Part shown: one piece after another, positions 23,818 through 32,530 of the stretch
Layout of the letters: every line of letters begins with the position of its first letter
Position numbering within the stretch: position 1 is the first letter of the stretch
From: Bordetella parapertussis
Lineage (GTDB): Bacteria; Pseudomonadota; Gammaproteobacteria; Burkholderiales; Burkholderiaceae_B
DNA: 36,319 nt
NCBI GenBank assembly: GCA_945895265.1
Contig: CAMDEF010000042.1
Span: 1 to 36,319 of the forward strand
Direction of reading: 5' to 3'
The notes under the pieces: model-generated
The model's input: the letters and a program-made list of their open reading frames with translations, nothing else
Told to the model about the DNA's origin: nothing
Databases searched by the model: none
Program-made: the position numbers and the translations under genes

Positions 23818-25087
23818 TTTCTTTTCTCCCGTTTTTATTATTCTTTTGGTTCTTGGTGCACCCATTTACCTCACAATGGGCGTGACCTCGGGCTTAGTCT
23901 TCGCCTCAGAGGGTAGTCTGGTTCCTCTAGCGCAAAAGATTATTGACGAATTGAACTCGCCCACTTTGTTGGCAGTCCCATATTTTGTGATTGCCGCAAC
24001 GTTCATGGAGCGTGGTGGTGTGGCCAAAGCGCTGATTAATGCAGCGACGGCCTGGATCGGACGTGTTCACGGTGGCTTAGGTTTGGTCTCTGTACTGACC
24101 TGTGCGATTTTTGCCGCCATGTGTGGATCCTCGGTTGCGACGGCGATCGCGATGGGCACAATCATGATCCCGGCCATGCTTCGTAATGGCTACAACCCTG
24201 CCTTTGCGGGTGGTATCTTGGTCTCTGCAGGGACCTTGGGTATCTTGATTCCACCGTCGCTGGCTTTTGTGGTTTACGGCGTACTTGCTGACGCATCTAT
24301 TCCTCGTTTGTTCTTGGGTGGTGTGGTACCCGGTCTCATTAGCGCCGCAATGATGGGTGTTTACGTTTATTTTTACAGTAAGAAAAATGGTTATGTCGAT
24401 CGCGTACCCATGCCTCGCGATGAAAAAATCAAAAAGACTATCAATGCGATTCCTGCCTTGCTGGTTCCGGTCGTGGTATTGGGCGGTCTTTACGGTGGCT
24501 TTGTCACGCTGACTGAAACAGCAGCTTTATCGGCCGTTGTGGCGATCGTGCTTGCACTGTTTGTCTACCGCGAAGTCAAGCTGGGAGACTTTTTGCAAGT
24601 GATGACGCATGCTGTGCGTAGTGCGGCTGCCATCATGATCATCATTGCGATGGCACTTGCGTTTGGTCACTTGATAACTGAAACGGGCATAGCGCAAAAG
24701 ACGCTTGATTTTGTGAAAGGTCTGAATATTCAGCCGTGGCAGTTCCTGCTTGCGGTCAATATTATCTTGATTATCCTGGGCATGTTCCTCGAGGTCTTCT
24801 CGATCTTGTTGATCATGGTTCCGATAATCATACCTTTGCTTGAGCCTCTGGGTATCGATCCGATTCACTTTGGTGTGCTGCTGGTGATCAACATGGAGTT
24901 GGCGTTGATGTCCCCACCTGTAGGCTTGAATCTGTTCGTGATTAGTAATATCTCCAAGATCCCGTTGGCGCAGGTATTGCGTGGCACGATGCCGTTTTTT
25001 GTCCTAATGGTTGGCTTGTTACTTGTGGTGACCTACATCCCGATAATCTCTACATGGTTACCTAACTTGTTGATGGGTCCAGGTTAA
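23810..25087 (+). CDS. TRAP transporter large permease DctM
   Basis: A 425-residue large subunit of the DctM/SiaM family with about 11-12 hydrophobic helices. Family landmarks: CAIFAAMCGSSVATAIAMG (substrate and Na+ site loop), PAMLRNGYNPAFAGGIL, SAGTLGILIPPSLAFVVYG, LEVFSILLIMVPIIIPLL and MSPPVGLNLFV. It overlaps dctQ by 8 bp and is the last gene of this operon. With a frameshifted binding protein the system may be silent. The 145 bp after its stop hold only a weak CTGTGT/ACACAG hairpin. Confidence 0.92.
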   Translation: MLSFFSPVFIILLVLGAPIYLTMGVTSGLVFASEGSLVPLAQKIIDELNSPTLLAVPYFVIAATFMERGGVAKALINAATAWIGRVHGGLGLVSVLTCAIFAAMCGSSVATAIAMGTIMIPAMLRNGYNPAFAGGILVSAGTLGILIPPSLAFVVYGVLADASIPRLFLGGVVPGLISAAMMGVYVYFYSKKNGYVDRVPMPRDEKIKKTINAIPALLVPVVVLGGLYGGFVTLTETAALSAVVAIVLALFVYREVKLGDFLQVMTHAVRSAAAIMIIIAMALAFGHLITETGIAQKTLDFVKGLNIQPWQFLLAVNIILIILGMFLEVFSILLIMVPIIIPLLEPLGIDPIHFGVLLVINMELALMSPPVGLNLFVISNISKIPLAQVLRGTMPFFVLMVGLLLVVTYIPIISTWLPNLLMGPG

Positions 25088-25232
25088 AGCCGGCTGCACC
25101 ATCGTAAACGGTAACGCTACGCAGTTATAGAATTCTCGATTCATAAAGTGCAAAATCCCTGTGTCGATCAACACAGAAGATGACGATGCATGCAACCGGT
25201 ACGATTTCATTCTTAACCCCCCCCGTCAATAA

Positions 25233-25761
25233 ACTTGGCTAGAAGAGCAACAGCAGTTCGTCAGCAGCGGCCTGAGTGCACGCGAATTCTGTAAGCGACA
25301 TCAATTAAGTACCTCAACTTTTTATAAGCGGCGCGAGCGTTTGACAGAGTTGGATCCAAGACATGTCACGACAACTGGCCAGCCTGCTGCGGCGTTCATT
25401 GACGCGGAATCAATTCAATCTTTTGCGATCGCTAAGACAAGTGTGCCCGATGAACATCCCGAGCCAGTCGCACCAACCGGTGTAGCGATGCGCATCGATT
25501 TAGGTGCTGGCATTGTTCTGACCATCAAGAGACACTGATGTTCTTTCCCGAAGGACAGGTTCGAAGCTTTGTGTATGGTGAGCCCGTGAACATGCCGAGA
25601 TCTGCTTCAAGTTCTATCCTGACCGGTCGGCCAAGAACGTCGAAGATGCTTTAGGGCTGAGTCCGCCCGATGCTGCGGTATTGATCACCGATGGCTATGC
25701 GGCTTACAAACAATACTCCAAGAAAGTGGGGCTCACCCACGCCCAGTGCTGGGCGCACACC
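25233..25761 (+). mobile_element. IS66-family element, deleted remnant
   Basis: Three IS66 gene pieces in the normal order. tnpA: open frame 25233-25538 with WLEEQQQFVSSGLSAREFCK and STSTFYKRRERL, 5' truncated. tnpB: only its first codons from 25538 (MFFPEGQVRSFVYGEPVNMP). tnpC: 25600-25761, ICFKFYPDRSAKNVEDALGL through ITDGYAAY (a catalytic Asp) to CWAHT. Large internal deletions join tnpB to tnpC. It is inactive. A short stretch to about 25915 (VVKGRPKIDNCALVAALLA) may be further IS debris. It separates the two TRAP regions. Confidence 0.75.
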
Positions 25762-25919
25762 GCTGAAGCAGTACCTGCCGAGGCTCGGATTTTGTTTGCC
25801 TTTTTCTTTTTTACCATTATATGAAAAAGTTGTTAAAGGTCGACCGAAAATTGACAACTGTGCGCTTGTAGCCGCACTGTTGGCGGCTAAACACTTCAGT
25901 GACAGCAGAAAGCGCCAGA

Positions 25920-26336
25920 TCATTTGGGCAAGTGGTCTTCGCGTTCCATGTCAAAGGTCAGCTCGACCATCAATCCTGCGGGATCTTTGAAAAAAATCTG
26001 ATTGATGCGCCAACCCGGCACAGGGCGCTCGTCAAACGGCACGCCAGCAGCCTTTAGCCGCGCACGCGCACTCGCAGCGTCCGAAGCTTTGAGAGAGATG
26101 TGATCAAACTGGCCAGTTGGCTTGTCCAGCGAAATTCTGTCTGCTTGGTCTGGCAGTGTGGCAGCCAGATGAAGGATGGCCGCTTCCGCTCCGCCATAAA
26201 GCCAGTAGCCAGGGAAGTTGAAATGAGGCCTAGCGCCTTCAGTCAGACCTAACACGTTGACATAAAAATCACGAATCGCCTCTAGGTCAGATGGCTTGAG
26301 ACGGATGTTGTAGTGGTCAATGTGGGTGATGCGCAT
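25920..26336 (-). CDS. VOC-family (glyoxalase/dioxygenase fold) protein
   Basis: A 138-residue protein with two beta-alpha-beta-beta-beta modules of the vicinal oxygen chelate fold. Candidate metal ligands are His8 (HIDHYNIR), His56 or His79 (FDHISLK) and Glu125 (MVELTF). Small single-domain VOC proteins serve as glyoxalases, epimerases or dioxygenases, so the reaction is not fixed. The start has an AGGAG site. It is the last gene of the leftward TetR-TRAP operon, so it may act on the imported compound or its hydroxylated product. Confidence 0.8.
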   Translation of the reverse strand: MRITHIDHYNIRLKPSDLEAIRDFYVNVLGLTEGARPHFNFPGYWLYGGAEAAILHLAATLPDQADRISLDKPTGQFDHISLKASDAASARARLKAAGVPFDERPVPGWRINQIFFKDPAGLMVELTFDMEREDHLPK

Positions 26337-26424
26337 GCTTGGCTCCTAAGTTTTATCAGCAGGTTAACTCGTAGTTTCACGCCGTGTTTTCTCGTTATCT
26401 GTAGATCCAGGGCAGTGGTCGTCT

Positions 26425-27753
26425 TTAAATAAGCGCCAGAGACAACCAGGGGAAGGCACATACCAAAACCAGCACGGCCAACATCGCCCCAAGAAATGGT
26501 AGGCAACCGGCAAAGATGCTTTCCACTGAGATACTGGGATCGTTTAAGGTAGATTTGACAGTGAACACCGAAATACCGAATGGCGGTGTCAGCAGGCCCA
26601 TTTCGACAGCCAGCACGGTGATCACGCCAAAATGAATCAGGTCGAAACCGAAGCTGGCTGCGATGGGCGCGGCCACGGGCGTCATGATCAACAAGATGGA
26701 GCTGGAGTCCAAAATCATGCCCAGCAGCAGCACGATCCCGATGTACAAGGTCAGAAATCCATAGGGTCCAAGACCCGCGTCACGTACCAGTTCGCTGATG
26801 GCGACAGGCACACCCGCCACACTTAGCATGCGGCTGTAAAAACTAGCCGCCACCAGCAAGATGAGAATGGTGCATGACACGCTGCCGGTTTCGTGCAGAA
26901 CCTGCCAAAATTTACCTTTTCCCAAAGAACGTCGCATCAAGGCAATTAGCAGCGCACCAAAGGCGCCTACACCACCGGCTTCGGTAGGTGTGAAAAAGCC
27001 ACCGTACAGACCCCCCAGCACGAGCGCCACCAGCGCAGCAATGGGTACCAGTTTGTTGACCATCTGCAGCCCGGTCAGGGTCACTTCTATCTGGCGACCC
27101 AACAACAATTTAGATTGGAGTTGAGGGTCAAAGACCTGGCCCGGCGTGAATCGCGCCATCATCATGATCATCACGGCGAAAACAATGGCCAGCAAGAAGC
27201 CCGGGATGACGCCTGCAACAAACAATTTGCCAATCGATTGTTCGGCCAACACACCATAAATGATCATCAGCAAGCTGGGCGGAATCATCATCCCCAACAC
27301 CGAGCTGCCGGCCACGGTACCCGTGGCAAAGGTAGTGCGGTAACCGTGTTTGACCATTTCGGGGACTGCAACCCGGGTGAACACCGCCGCCGAAGCGATG
27401 GAGACCCCTGTGACCGCCGCGAACACCGTGTTGGCAGCCACCGTGGCCACACCGAGTCCACCTTGGAGCTTGCGCAGCAGGACTTCTGCGACCGTGAACG
27501 TGTCCCTGCCGACGTTGGAAATGCTCACCAGCAGCCCCATCAGCACAAACAGCGGAATGGTCGCAAACACATAGTCGGCCACGCCGTTGTAGGCTGACAT
27601 GTAAAACAATTTGATGGCCATGTCGAGGTTGTCTCGCACCAGCCAGACACCACCAAAACCAACCGCCAGTAAAGCCACGCCAATGTGAACGCCAAGCAGC
27701 ACCAAAATGACCAGTACGCTAATGAGCAAGCCGCCCATGCCTAAATCGCTCAT
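26425..27753 (-). CDS. TRAP transporter large permease DctM (second system)
   Basis: A 442-residue DctM subunit with about 12 hydrophobic helices. Landmarks: AANTVFAAVTGVSIASAAVF, PEMVKHGYRTTFATGTVAGS, GMMIPPSLLMIIYGVLAEQS, FFTPTEAGGVGAFGALL and LTPPFGISVF. The start codon overlaps the dctQ stop (ATGA). It is clearly distinct from the DctM at 23.8 kb, so this is a separate transporter rather than a duplication. It is probably the Na+-coupled importer for the substrate of the molybdenum enzyme encoded divergently. Confidence 0.9.
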   Translation of the reverse strand: MSDLGMGGLLISVLVILVLLGVHIGVALLAVGFGGVWLVRDNLDMAIKLFYMSAYNGVADYVFATIPLFVLMGLLVSISNVGRDTFTVAEVLLRKLQGGLGVATVAANTVFAAVTGVSIASAAVFTRVAVPEMVKHGYRTTFATGTVAGSSVLGMMIPPSLLMIIYGVLAEQSIGKLFVAGVIPGFLLAIVFAVMIMMMARFTPGQVFDPQLQSKLLLGRQIEVTLTGLQMVNKLVPIAALVALVLGGLYGGFFTPTEAGGVGAFGALLIALMRRSLGKGKFWQVLHETGSVSCTILILLVAASFYSRMLSVAGVPVAISELVRDAGLGPYGFLTLYIGIVLLLGMILDSSSILLIMTPVAAPIAASFGFDLIHFGVITVLAVEMGLLTPPFGISVFTVKSTLNDPSISVESIFAGCLPFLGAMLAVLVLVCAFPWLSLALI

Positions 27754-28316
27754 ACGCTACCTCCCAAGGGATCGTCAGCAGGACCAGTGGATCCTGGTTT
27801 TTTCAAGAGGCCTGGGATGCTCATTGCATAACACAAAGCGCCGACTGCAGAGCCTGCAACGAGCAGGCCACGGAACGGCCATGCCTGAACGCTGTAGACG
27901 CCCTGCACGCCATAAAACTCGTTGCTAGTCCAGGAGTTGCTGAGTTCAGACCAACCAATCCAGGCCAAGGCCGCAAACAAGCCAGCACCCACCACGGCGT
28001 TGAAGACATTGAGCGCCATAACACCTTTGGCCCAGCGCTTGCCGATGAAGTTGAGCAAAAAGTCACTCCGCGTCATCCGGTTGCTGCAAACGGCAGCAGC
28101 TAGTTGAAGGAAAACAATGGCGCCGACCGAGCGAGAGGAGAACTCCGCCACCCCGGTGATGGGTCGATTCAAAAAATCGCGACCAATTACATCTGCGACC
28201 ACCAGAGCCATGATCAAGAAAATCCAGACTGTTCCAGCAGATGCCAAGACATTAGCTGGAAACTCCAAGGGGTGCCGCTGTGAAGCAGGCGTTTCTGTTT
28301 GGGGGTCGGGTTGCAA
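27750..28316 (-). CDS. TRAP transporter small permease DctQ (second system)
   Basis: A 188-residue small subunit with four hydrophobic segments (about 23-45, 63-82, 100-122, 145-166). It carries the R-S-V-G-A-I-V-F-L-Q-L-A and RMTRSDFLLNFIGKR loop typical of DctQ. No in-frame ATG is found near the beginning; the TTG at 28316 preceded by AAGG is the best start. It overlaps dctM by 4 bp. A strong hairpin separates it from dctP. Confidence 0.8.
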   Translation of the reverse strand: MQPDPQTETPASQRHPLEFPANVLASAGTVWIFLIMALVVADVIGRDFLNRPITGVAEFSSRSVGAIVFLQLAAAVCSNRMTRSDFLLNFIGKRWAKGVMALNVFNAVVGAGLFAALAWIGWSELSNSWTSNEFYGVQGVYSVQAWPFRGLLVAGSAVGALCYAMSIPGLLKKPGSTGPADDPLGGSV

Positions 28317-28351
28317 GATGGGCGCCTTGTGTGGATGAGCAAATGAGTTTG

Positions 28352-28379
28352 CAGGGCCCTCGTCAAATGGAGGGCCCTG
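28352..28379 (-). promoter_or_regulatory. Intercistronic hairpin between dctP and dctQ
   Basis: CAGGGCCCTC (28352-28361) and GAGGGCCCTG (28370-28379) form a perfect 10-bp stem with an 8-nt loop. GTCAAATGGAGGG is also repeated at 28362-28374 and 28394-28406. A stem here can stabilise dctP mRNA or dampen readthrough, giving more binding protein than permease. Confidence 0.6.
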
Positions 28380-28408
28380 TAGCTATCAACGCGGTCAAAT
28401 GGAGGGAG

Positions 28409-29479
28409 TCAGCGGGCCGCTTTGTCCCAGTCACGCAGAGGCTTCACACCGAGAGCGCGCAATTCGTCGAAGTAAGCTCGAAGCACAGACTTGCCCGCAT
28501 CTCCCGTGGTCTGTAACCATGGGGTAACAATGTCAGGCAGGCCGTTGATCCACTTTGCACGCTCAGCGGCTGGAAGATCGCTGACCTGAAGGCCGGCGGC
28601 GCGCATGGTTTCCATGGCTTTCACCGCAGAAGTGGTGACATGTTTGCCGTGGGCGACCGATGTGGACTTGCCAGCCTTGATGAAGGCTTCCTGAACTTCC
28701 TTGGGCAATTTGTCGAAGAAGCTTTTGTTGGCCGCAACACTTCCTAAGTACATGGCACCTAAATCCACGCGTGTCAAATACTTGGCCACTTCGTAGACGC
28801 GGGCCGGACCGATGCCGCTGGCAAAACTCAGGGCGCCTTGGGTCACACCCGTCTGAATGTTGGTGTAGTAAGTGGTCAAGGCGCCATCAACGGGCGTGGC
28901 ACCGGTATCGCGCATCCAGTTGGCCGAGGTGCCCGGTGCGTGGATTTTCTTGTTTTGCAACGACGCCAAGTTGGTCACGGGGAAGTTGGCATAAATGTCA
29001 TAGGTGTCAGTGATGAGCGACGACAAAGGTACCATGTTCTGAGAAGTCCAGCTGGCCTTGAGCGCGGGGTGCGTGTCGTTGAGCTTGTCGAAAATGGTGA
29101 TCAGTATCTCGTGGTTGGTGGTGGCGAACGGTGTGAAATAGGTTACGTTCTGCAAAGGCATGGAAGAATTTTCCCATACAGTGCCCACCATGCCCACGTC
29201 AACAATGCCATCCTTGACGGCCGCGCGCGTTTCAGAAAATTTGTAAAGCGTTCCGCCGTAATTTTCACGCCAACGCACTTCAAACTTACCCCCGCCCTCT
29301 TTGAGCAGCCGATCCACTTCGGGCTGGAACACCTCTTTCATGGCGTACGCCCAAATGTTAGTGGTCGGATGACTTGCACCGATGTTGACGTTGATGCGTT
29401 GTTGTGCGACTGCATTGCTGGCAGCAGCTGCGCAACCGAGGGCGACCAGCCCGGAAAGGGCCAACTTGTTAAGTTTCAT
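28409..29479 (-). CDS. TRAP transporter substrate-binding protein DctP (second system)
   Basis: A periplasmic binding protein of about 356 residues. I chose ATG 29479 (MKLNKLALSG), preceded by AAGGAAAA, because it begins a normal signal peptide ending SNAVAQQ. An in-frame extension to 29593 adds 38 unlikely residues. The mature part has IGASHPTTNIWAYAMKEVFQ and the conserved C-terminal SFFDKLPKEVQEAFIKAG pattern of DctP proteins. The substrate is unknown. It is the first transporter gene downstream of the TetR gene in the leftward operon. Confidence 0.88.
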   Translation of the reverse strand: MKLNKLALSGLVALGCAAAASNAVAQQRINVNIGASHPTTNIWAYAMKEVFQPEVDRLLKEGGGKFEVRWRENYGGTLYKFSETRAAVKDGIVDVGMVGTVWENSSMPLQNVTYFTPFATTNHEILITIFDKLNDTHPALKASWTSQNMVPLSSLITDTYDIYANFPVTNLASLQNKKIHAPGTSANWMRDTGATPVDGALTTYYTNIQTGVTQGALSFASGIGPARVYEVAKYLTRVDLGAMYLGSVAANKSFFDKLPKEVQEAFIKAGKSTSVAHGKHVTTSAVKAMETMRAAGLQVSDLPAAERAKWINGLPDIVTPWLQTTGDAGKSVLRAYFDELRALGVKPLRDWDKAAR

Positions 29480-29564
29480 GCGTTTTCCTTTTGGTTGAAT
29501 AGCGGCAGTCCATTGCCGCGCTGAAATTGCCACAGCCGGAAGGCTGCAGCGGGGTAAAAAATGT

Positions 29565-30317
29565 TCATGGATTTCGTTTTCTTGTGCTGCCACGAGACTT
29601 TAAAGCTGCCGAAATAGTGGCTTGGCCGAACAACTTCTGACTGGCGATCAGATAGCCCAGCACGCGGTCATGGACAAGAGAATGGCTGAAACGTTTGGGA
29701 ACTTGATTGTTGGCCACACCTTGGCCGTAAATCCAGCGCCGCATCGGGTTGTAGAAGAAGCCGCCGTGCAGCCCCATCAGCAACTCCAATTCACGCTCGC
29801 TGGCCTTGGCTCGGCTGGTCACGCCGCGAAAGCGTCGCGTCTCTCGAATCAAGCGCGGGAACAGTCGTTGGCGAAGAAGGGAAAAGAACCTGTCGGTGAT
29901 GGCGTGATCGGAAAGGCCCGAAAACACTAGGATACGAGTGAACTCACGGTTCAACGCTGAGTTGATGTAATCGTCGTAAAAGTCGGTAAGTTTTTCTTCG
30001 GGCGTTTTCTCGGGGTTATCCAGCAATGCTTCCCAATCTGGGTTCCAACGCCCTTCAAAAACCTCGATGTAAACCCGGTCGATCAAGGCTTGTTTGGTGG
30101 GAAAGTAATGGTAAAGAAGGGCATGCGTGACACCGATACTGCGGCCCAAATCTCGGAGTTGAGCGCCGAATCCATTTTGTGCAAAAAAGCCAATGGCGCC
30201 GTCCAAAATCTGTCGTTCACGCTCGGCAACACCCAACCGCCGCCGCATTCGGGAGGGCTCGCACGCTAACCCAGCAGCGGGGTCAAACGCCCGATCAGGG
30301 TTTGTCTGTATGGGCAT
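29565..30317 (-). CDS. TetR/AcrR-family regulator
   Basis: About 250 residues from ATG 30317 (MPIQTNPDRAFDPA). The helix-turn-helix is clear near residues 50-80: QLRDLGRSIGVTHALLYHYF followed by PTKQALIDRVY, the TetR signature. The C-terminal helical domain should bind a ligand. An upstream in-frame ATG at 30371 lies inside the operator region and is rejected. The gene lies between two palindromes (30322-30368) and the TRAP genes, and is divergent from the molybdenum hydroxylase operon. It is therefore the likely repressor of both arms, relieved by the substrate or its CoA or acid derivative. Confidence 0.88.
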   Translation of the reverse strand: MPIQTNPDRAFDPAAGLACEPSRMRRRLGVAERERQILDGAIGFFAQNGFGAQLRDLGRSIGVTHALLYHYFPTKQALIDRVYIEVFEGRWNPDWEALLDNPEKTPEEKLTDFYDDYINSALNREFTRILVFSGLSDHAITDRFFSLLRQRLFPRLIRETRRFRGVTSRAKASERELELLMGLHGGFFYNPMRRWIYGQGVANNQVPKRFSHSLVHDRVLGYLIASQKLFGQATISAALKSRGSTRKRNP

Positions 30318-30321
30318 ACTA

Positions 30322-30368
30322 TTTACCGTATGGTCAATTTGGAATAATATTATTGAACATATGGTAAA
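30322..30368. promoter_or_regulatory. Two matching palindromic operators in divergent promoter
   Basis: TTTACCGTATGGTCAA (30322-30337) and TTGAACATATGGTAAA (30353-30368) are near-palindromes that are also inverted copies of each other, with 31 bp between centres (about three helical turns). The ideal half-site is close to TTTACCATATGG. They sit immediately upstream of the TetR start and 36 bp upstream of the CoxG-like gene, as expected for TetR autoregulation and control of both operons. Confidence 0.7.
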
Positions 30369-30403
30369 CAAAGCAACCCCGTGAAAACCCCAAAGATGCC
30401 CTA

Positions 30404-31072
30404 ATGGAATTGACAGGTGAAGTTGTAATTAACGCGGCTCGAACACGTGTTTGGATAGCGCTGAATGATCCAGCTGTTCTGACGGCTTGCATCCCTGGCT
30501 GCGAGGCTGTGGAGCAGGTGGGGCCGCTTGAAAAGACCGCTCGCATGTTGGTCAAGGTGGGGCCGGTTCGCGCCAAGTTCAGCGGTCGCATTTTAATGAG
30601 CGACGTGGTCGAGGCTGAAAGATGCGCCATGACTTTCGAAGGGTCTGGTGGTGCAGCCGGGATGGCCCGTGGTCGCTCGCAAGTCGAACTCAGCGATGAA
30701 GGCGAAAGCACACGTTTGCATTACACCGTTCAAGCCTCGGTGGCTGGCAAGTTGGGCTTGGTTGGGGGGCGCATGATTGATGGGGCTGCCAAGCAGATGG
30801 CGGATCAATTTTTCAATGCTTTCCAGTTACACCTTGCGCCGGCTCAACCGGATGCCGACAAACTACCGTCAGAGTCAAAAGCCCCTGAAGCGGCTCAGGT
30901 TCAACCACTTGTCACCCATTCGCGAAGCGCAGATATGACCGTGGCTGGTGCAACTGTTACGCAGCAGCCAACCAGCAAATTAACAGATGACATGGAATGG
31001 TTGCGTGTGAAATGGTTTGCCTTGGGTGTATTGGCCACAGCCATTGGCGTGTGGCTCGGTGCTCAGCTCTGA
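30404..31072 (+). CDS. CoxG-like SRPBCC protein
   Basis: A 222-residue protein. Residues 1-150 are a CoxG/SRPBCC domain: MELTGEVVINAARTRVWIAL with the P-G-C-E segment, then KVGPVRAKFSGRI and a C-terminal helix (GGRMIDGAAKQMADQFFNAF). A Pro/Ala/Gln linker follows (150-195), then one C-terminal membrane helix (about 204-221). In Oligotropha CoxG recruits CO dehydrogenase to the membrane; here it likely anchors the related hydroxylase to the inner face of the membrane and the respiratory chain. It is the first gene of the rightward operon. Confidence 0.82.
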   Translation: MELTGEVVINAARTRVWIALNDPAVLTACIPGCEAVEQVGPLEKTARMLVKVGPVRAKFSGRILMSDVVEAERCAMTFEGSGGAAGMARGRSQVELSDEGESTRLHYTVQASVAGKLGLVGGRMIDGAAKQMADQFFNAFQLHLAPAQPDADKLPSESKAPEAAQVQPLVTHSRSADMTVAGATVTQQPTSKLTDDMEWLRVKWFALGVLATAIGVWLGAQL

Positions 31073-31122
31073 GACGGGGCCTTGTTTGGCCGATATTGAA
31101 TACTTAAATTGGAAGATCAACC

Positions 31123-31998
31123 GTGAAATCAGCTGCATTTGATTACGTCAAGCCCGCCGCGATGGCCGAGCTATTCGAGCTGCTTCAATCCCATGGTGAT
31201 GACGCCCGAATTTTGGCGGGTGGACAGACGCTGCTGGCCACGCTGAACATGCGTTTGTCCGAACCGAAACTAGTGATTGACATCACGGGACTCCAAGAGC
31301 TGTGGGGCATTCACCAAGAGGGTGACCGTCTTTACATTGGCGCACTGACCACGCACACTGAAATTGAAAACAGCGCCCTGGTCAGTCAGCATGCCCCGAT
31401 GCTGGCCATGGCAGCACCCCACATCGCCCACCGCGCGATTCGCAACTCAGGCACTTGGGGCGGTTCGATTGCCTATGGGGACCCGGCGGCTGAATGGCCA
31501 TGCTGCCTTTGCGCCATGGATGGCCATGTTCACCTGCAAAGCCCCAATGGCCGGCGCAAGATCTCTGCCACTGATTTTTTCATAGACCTTTACACGACCG
31601 CCCTTGCCCCTGATGAAGTGGTTGTTGGAGCCGATGTGCCACTCGCCAGCCAGGCTGACTGGTTTGCTTTCGATGAGCTGGCAAGACGCCATGGCGACTA
31701 CGCGGTAGCGGGGCTGGCTGTTGCTGCAAGCTTCACGGGCAAGGTCGCTCAGCGAGTGAATCTGGCCTTCCTCGGTATTGGTACGATTCCTTGGCGTGCA
31801 CGCCGAACCGAAGCCCTGCTGGTGGGCAAGACGCTTGATTTGGCAACGGTGGAAATTGCAGTGGCTTCGCTAAAGGCCGAGCTTGACCCCCTCCCAGACC
31901 TGACTCATAGCCCCGAAACCAAGCGGCATTTGGCAACCGTACTGGCGCGCCGCTTGCTAACGGCTGCACACGCCAACCGCAGCGCGATCGCTGTCTGA
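31123..31998 (+). CDS. Molybdenum hydroxylase FAD-binding medium subunit (CoxM-like)
   Basis: A 291-residue FAD subunit of a xanthine-oxidase-family enzyme. FAD-binding motifs are AGGQTLLATLNMRL (32-45) and NSGTWGGSIAYGDPAAE (108-124, with T-W-G-G-S). The C-terminal CO_deh_flav_C domain follows from about 180. Translation starts at GTG 31123, with GGAAGA upstream. It passes electrons from the 2Fe-2S subunit to the acceptor. It precedes the small and large subunit genes in the order M-S-L found in cox operons. Confidence 0.9.
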   Translation: MKSAAFDYVKPAAMAELFELLQSHGDDARILAGGQTLLATLNMRLSEPKLVIDITGLQELWGIHQEGDRLYIGALTTHTEIENSALVSQHAPMLAMAAPHIAHRAIRNSGTWGGSIAYGDPAAEWPCCLCAMDGHVHLQSPNGRRKISATDFFIDLYTTALAPDEVVVGADVPLASQADWFAFDELARRHGDYAVAGLAVAASFTGKVAQRVNLAFLGIGTIPWRARRTEALLVGKTLDLATVEIAVASLKAELDPLPDLTHSPETKRHLATVLARRLLTAAHANRSAIAV

Positions 31999-32017
31999 TT
32001 TATTCTGGGAGAAACTC

Positions 32018-32530
32018 ATGACACCTCTTCAAACACTTCAAGTTGAAGTCAACGGTCAAGCGCAAGTGCGCAGCGTGGCGCCACGCCAGCATCTGGTGGA
32101 CTTCGTCCGAAATGAACTGGGCCTCAAAGGCTCACATCTGGGTTGCGAACACGGTGTTTGTGGCGCATGCACCGTCGAGGTGAATGGGCGCATCGTTCGC
32201 GGTTGCCTGACCCTGGCCGTTCAAGCCCATGGCGGTAAGGTCCGCACTATCGAAGGCCTCAGTGCCGATGGTGATGTGCGTGACCTGCAGGACGCCTTTG
32301 TGAGGAACAACGCCTTGCAGTGCGGGTTTTGTACGTCGGGGATGGTGATGGCAGCCAAGGAGTTGCTGGAGGCCAAACCCGATGCGACTCGGGAAGAAGT
32401 GCGTGAGTGGATGAGTGGCAACTATTGTCGCTGCACCGGATACCAAGCCATTATCGATGCCATTTGCGAAACCCTGGCCGAGCGCGCTAAGAATTCGCCT
32501 AGCCGTCCATCCGAAAAGGTGAGCGGATGA
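32018..32530 (+). CDS. Molybdenum hydroxylase [2Fe-2S] small subunit (CoxS-like)
   Basis: A 170-residue iron-sulfur subunit. N-terminal plant-ferredoxin cluster ligands are C43, C48, C51 and C63 (GCEHGVCGACTV...RGC). The C-terminal helical cluster uses C102, C105, C137 and C139 (QCGFCTSGM and NYCRCTGYQ). All eight cysteines are present. A GGGAG site precedes the ATG, and the stop overlaps the large-subunit start by 4 bp. Confidence 0.93.
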   Translation: MTPLQTLQVEVNGQAQVRSVAPRQHLVDFVRNELGLKGSHLGCEHGVCGACTVEVNGRIVRGCLTLAVQAHGGKVRTIEGLSADGDVRDLQDAFVRNNALQCGFCTSGMVMAAKELLEAKPDATREEVREWMSGNYCRCTGYQAIIDAICETLAERAKNSPSRPSEKVSG

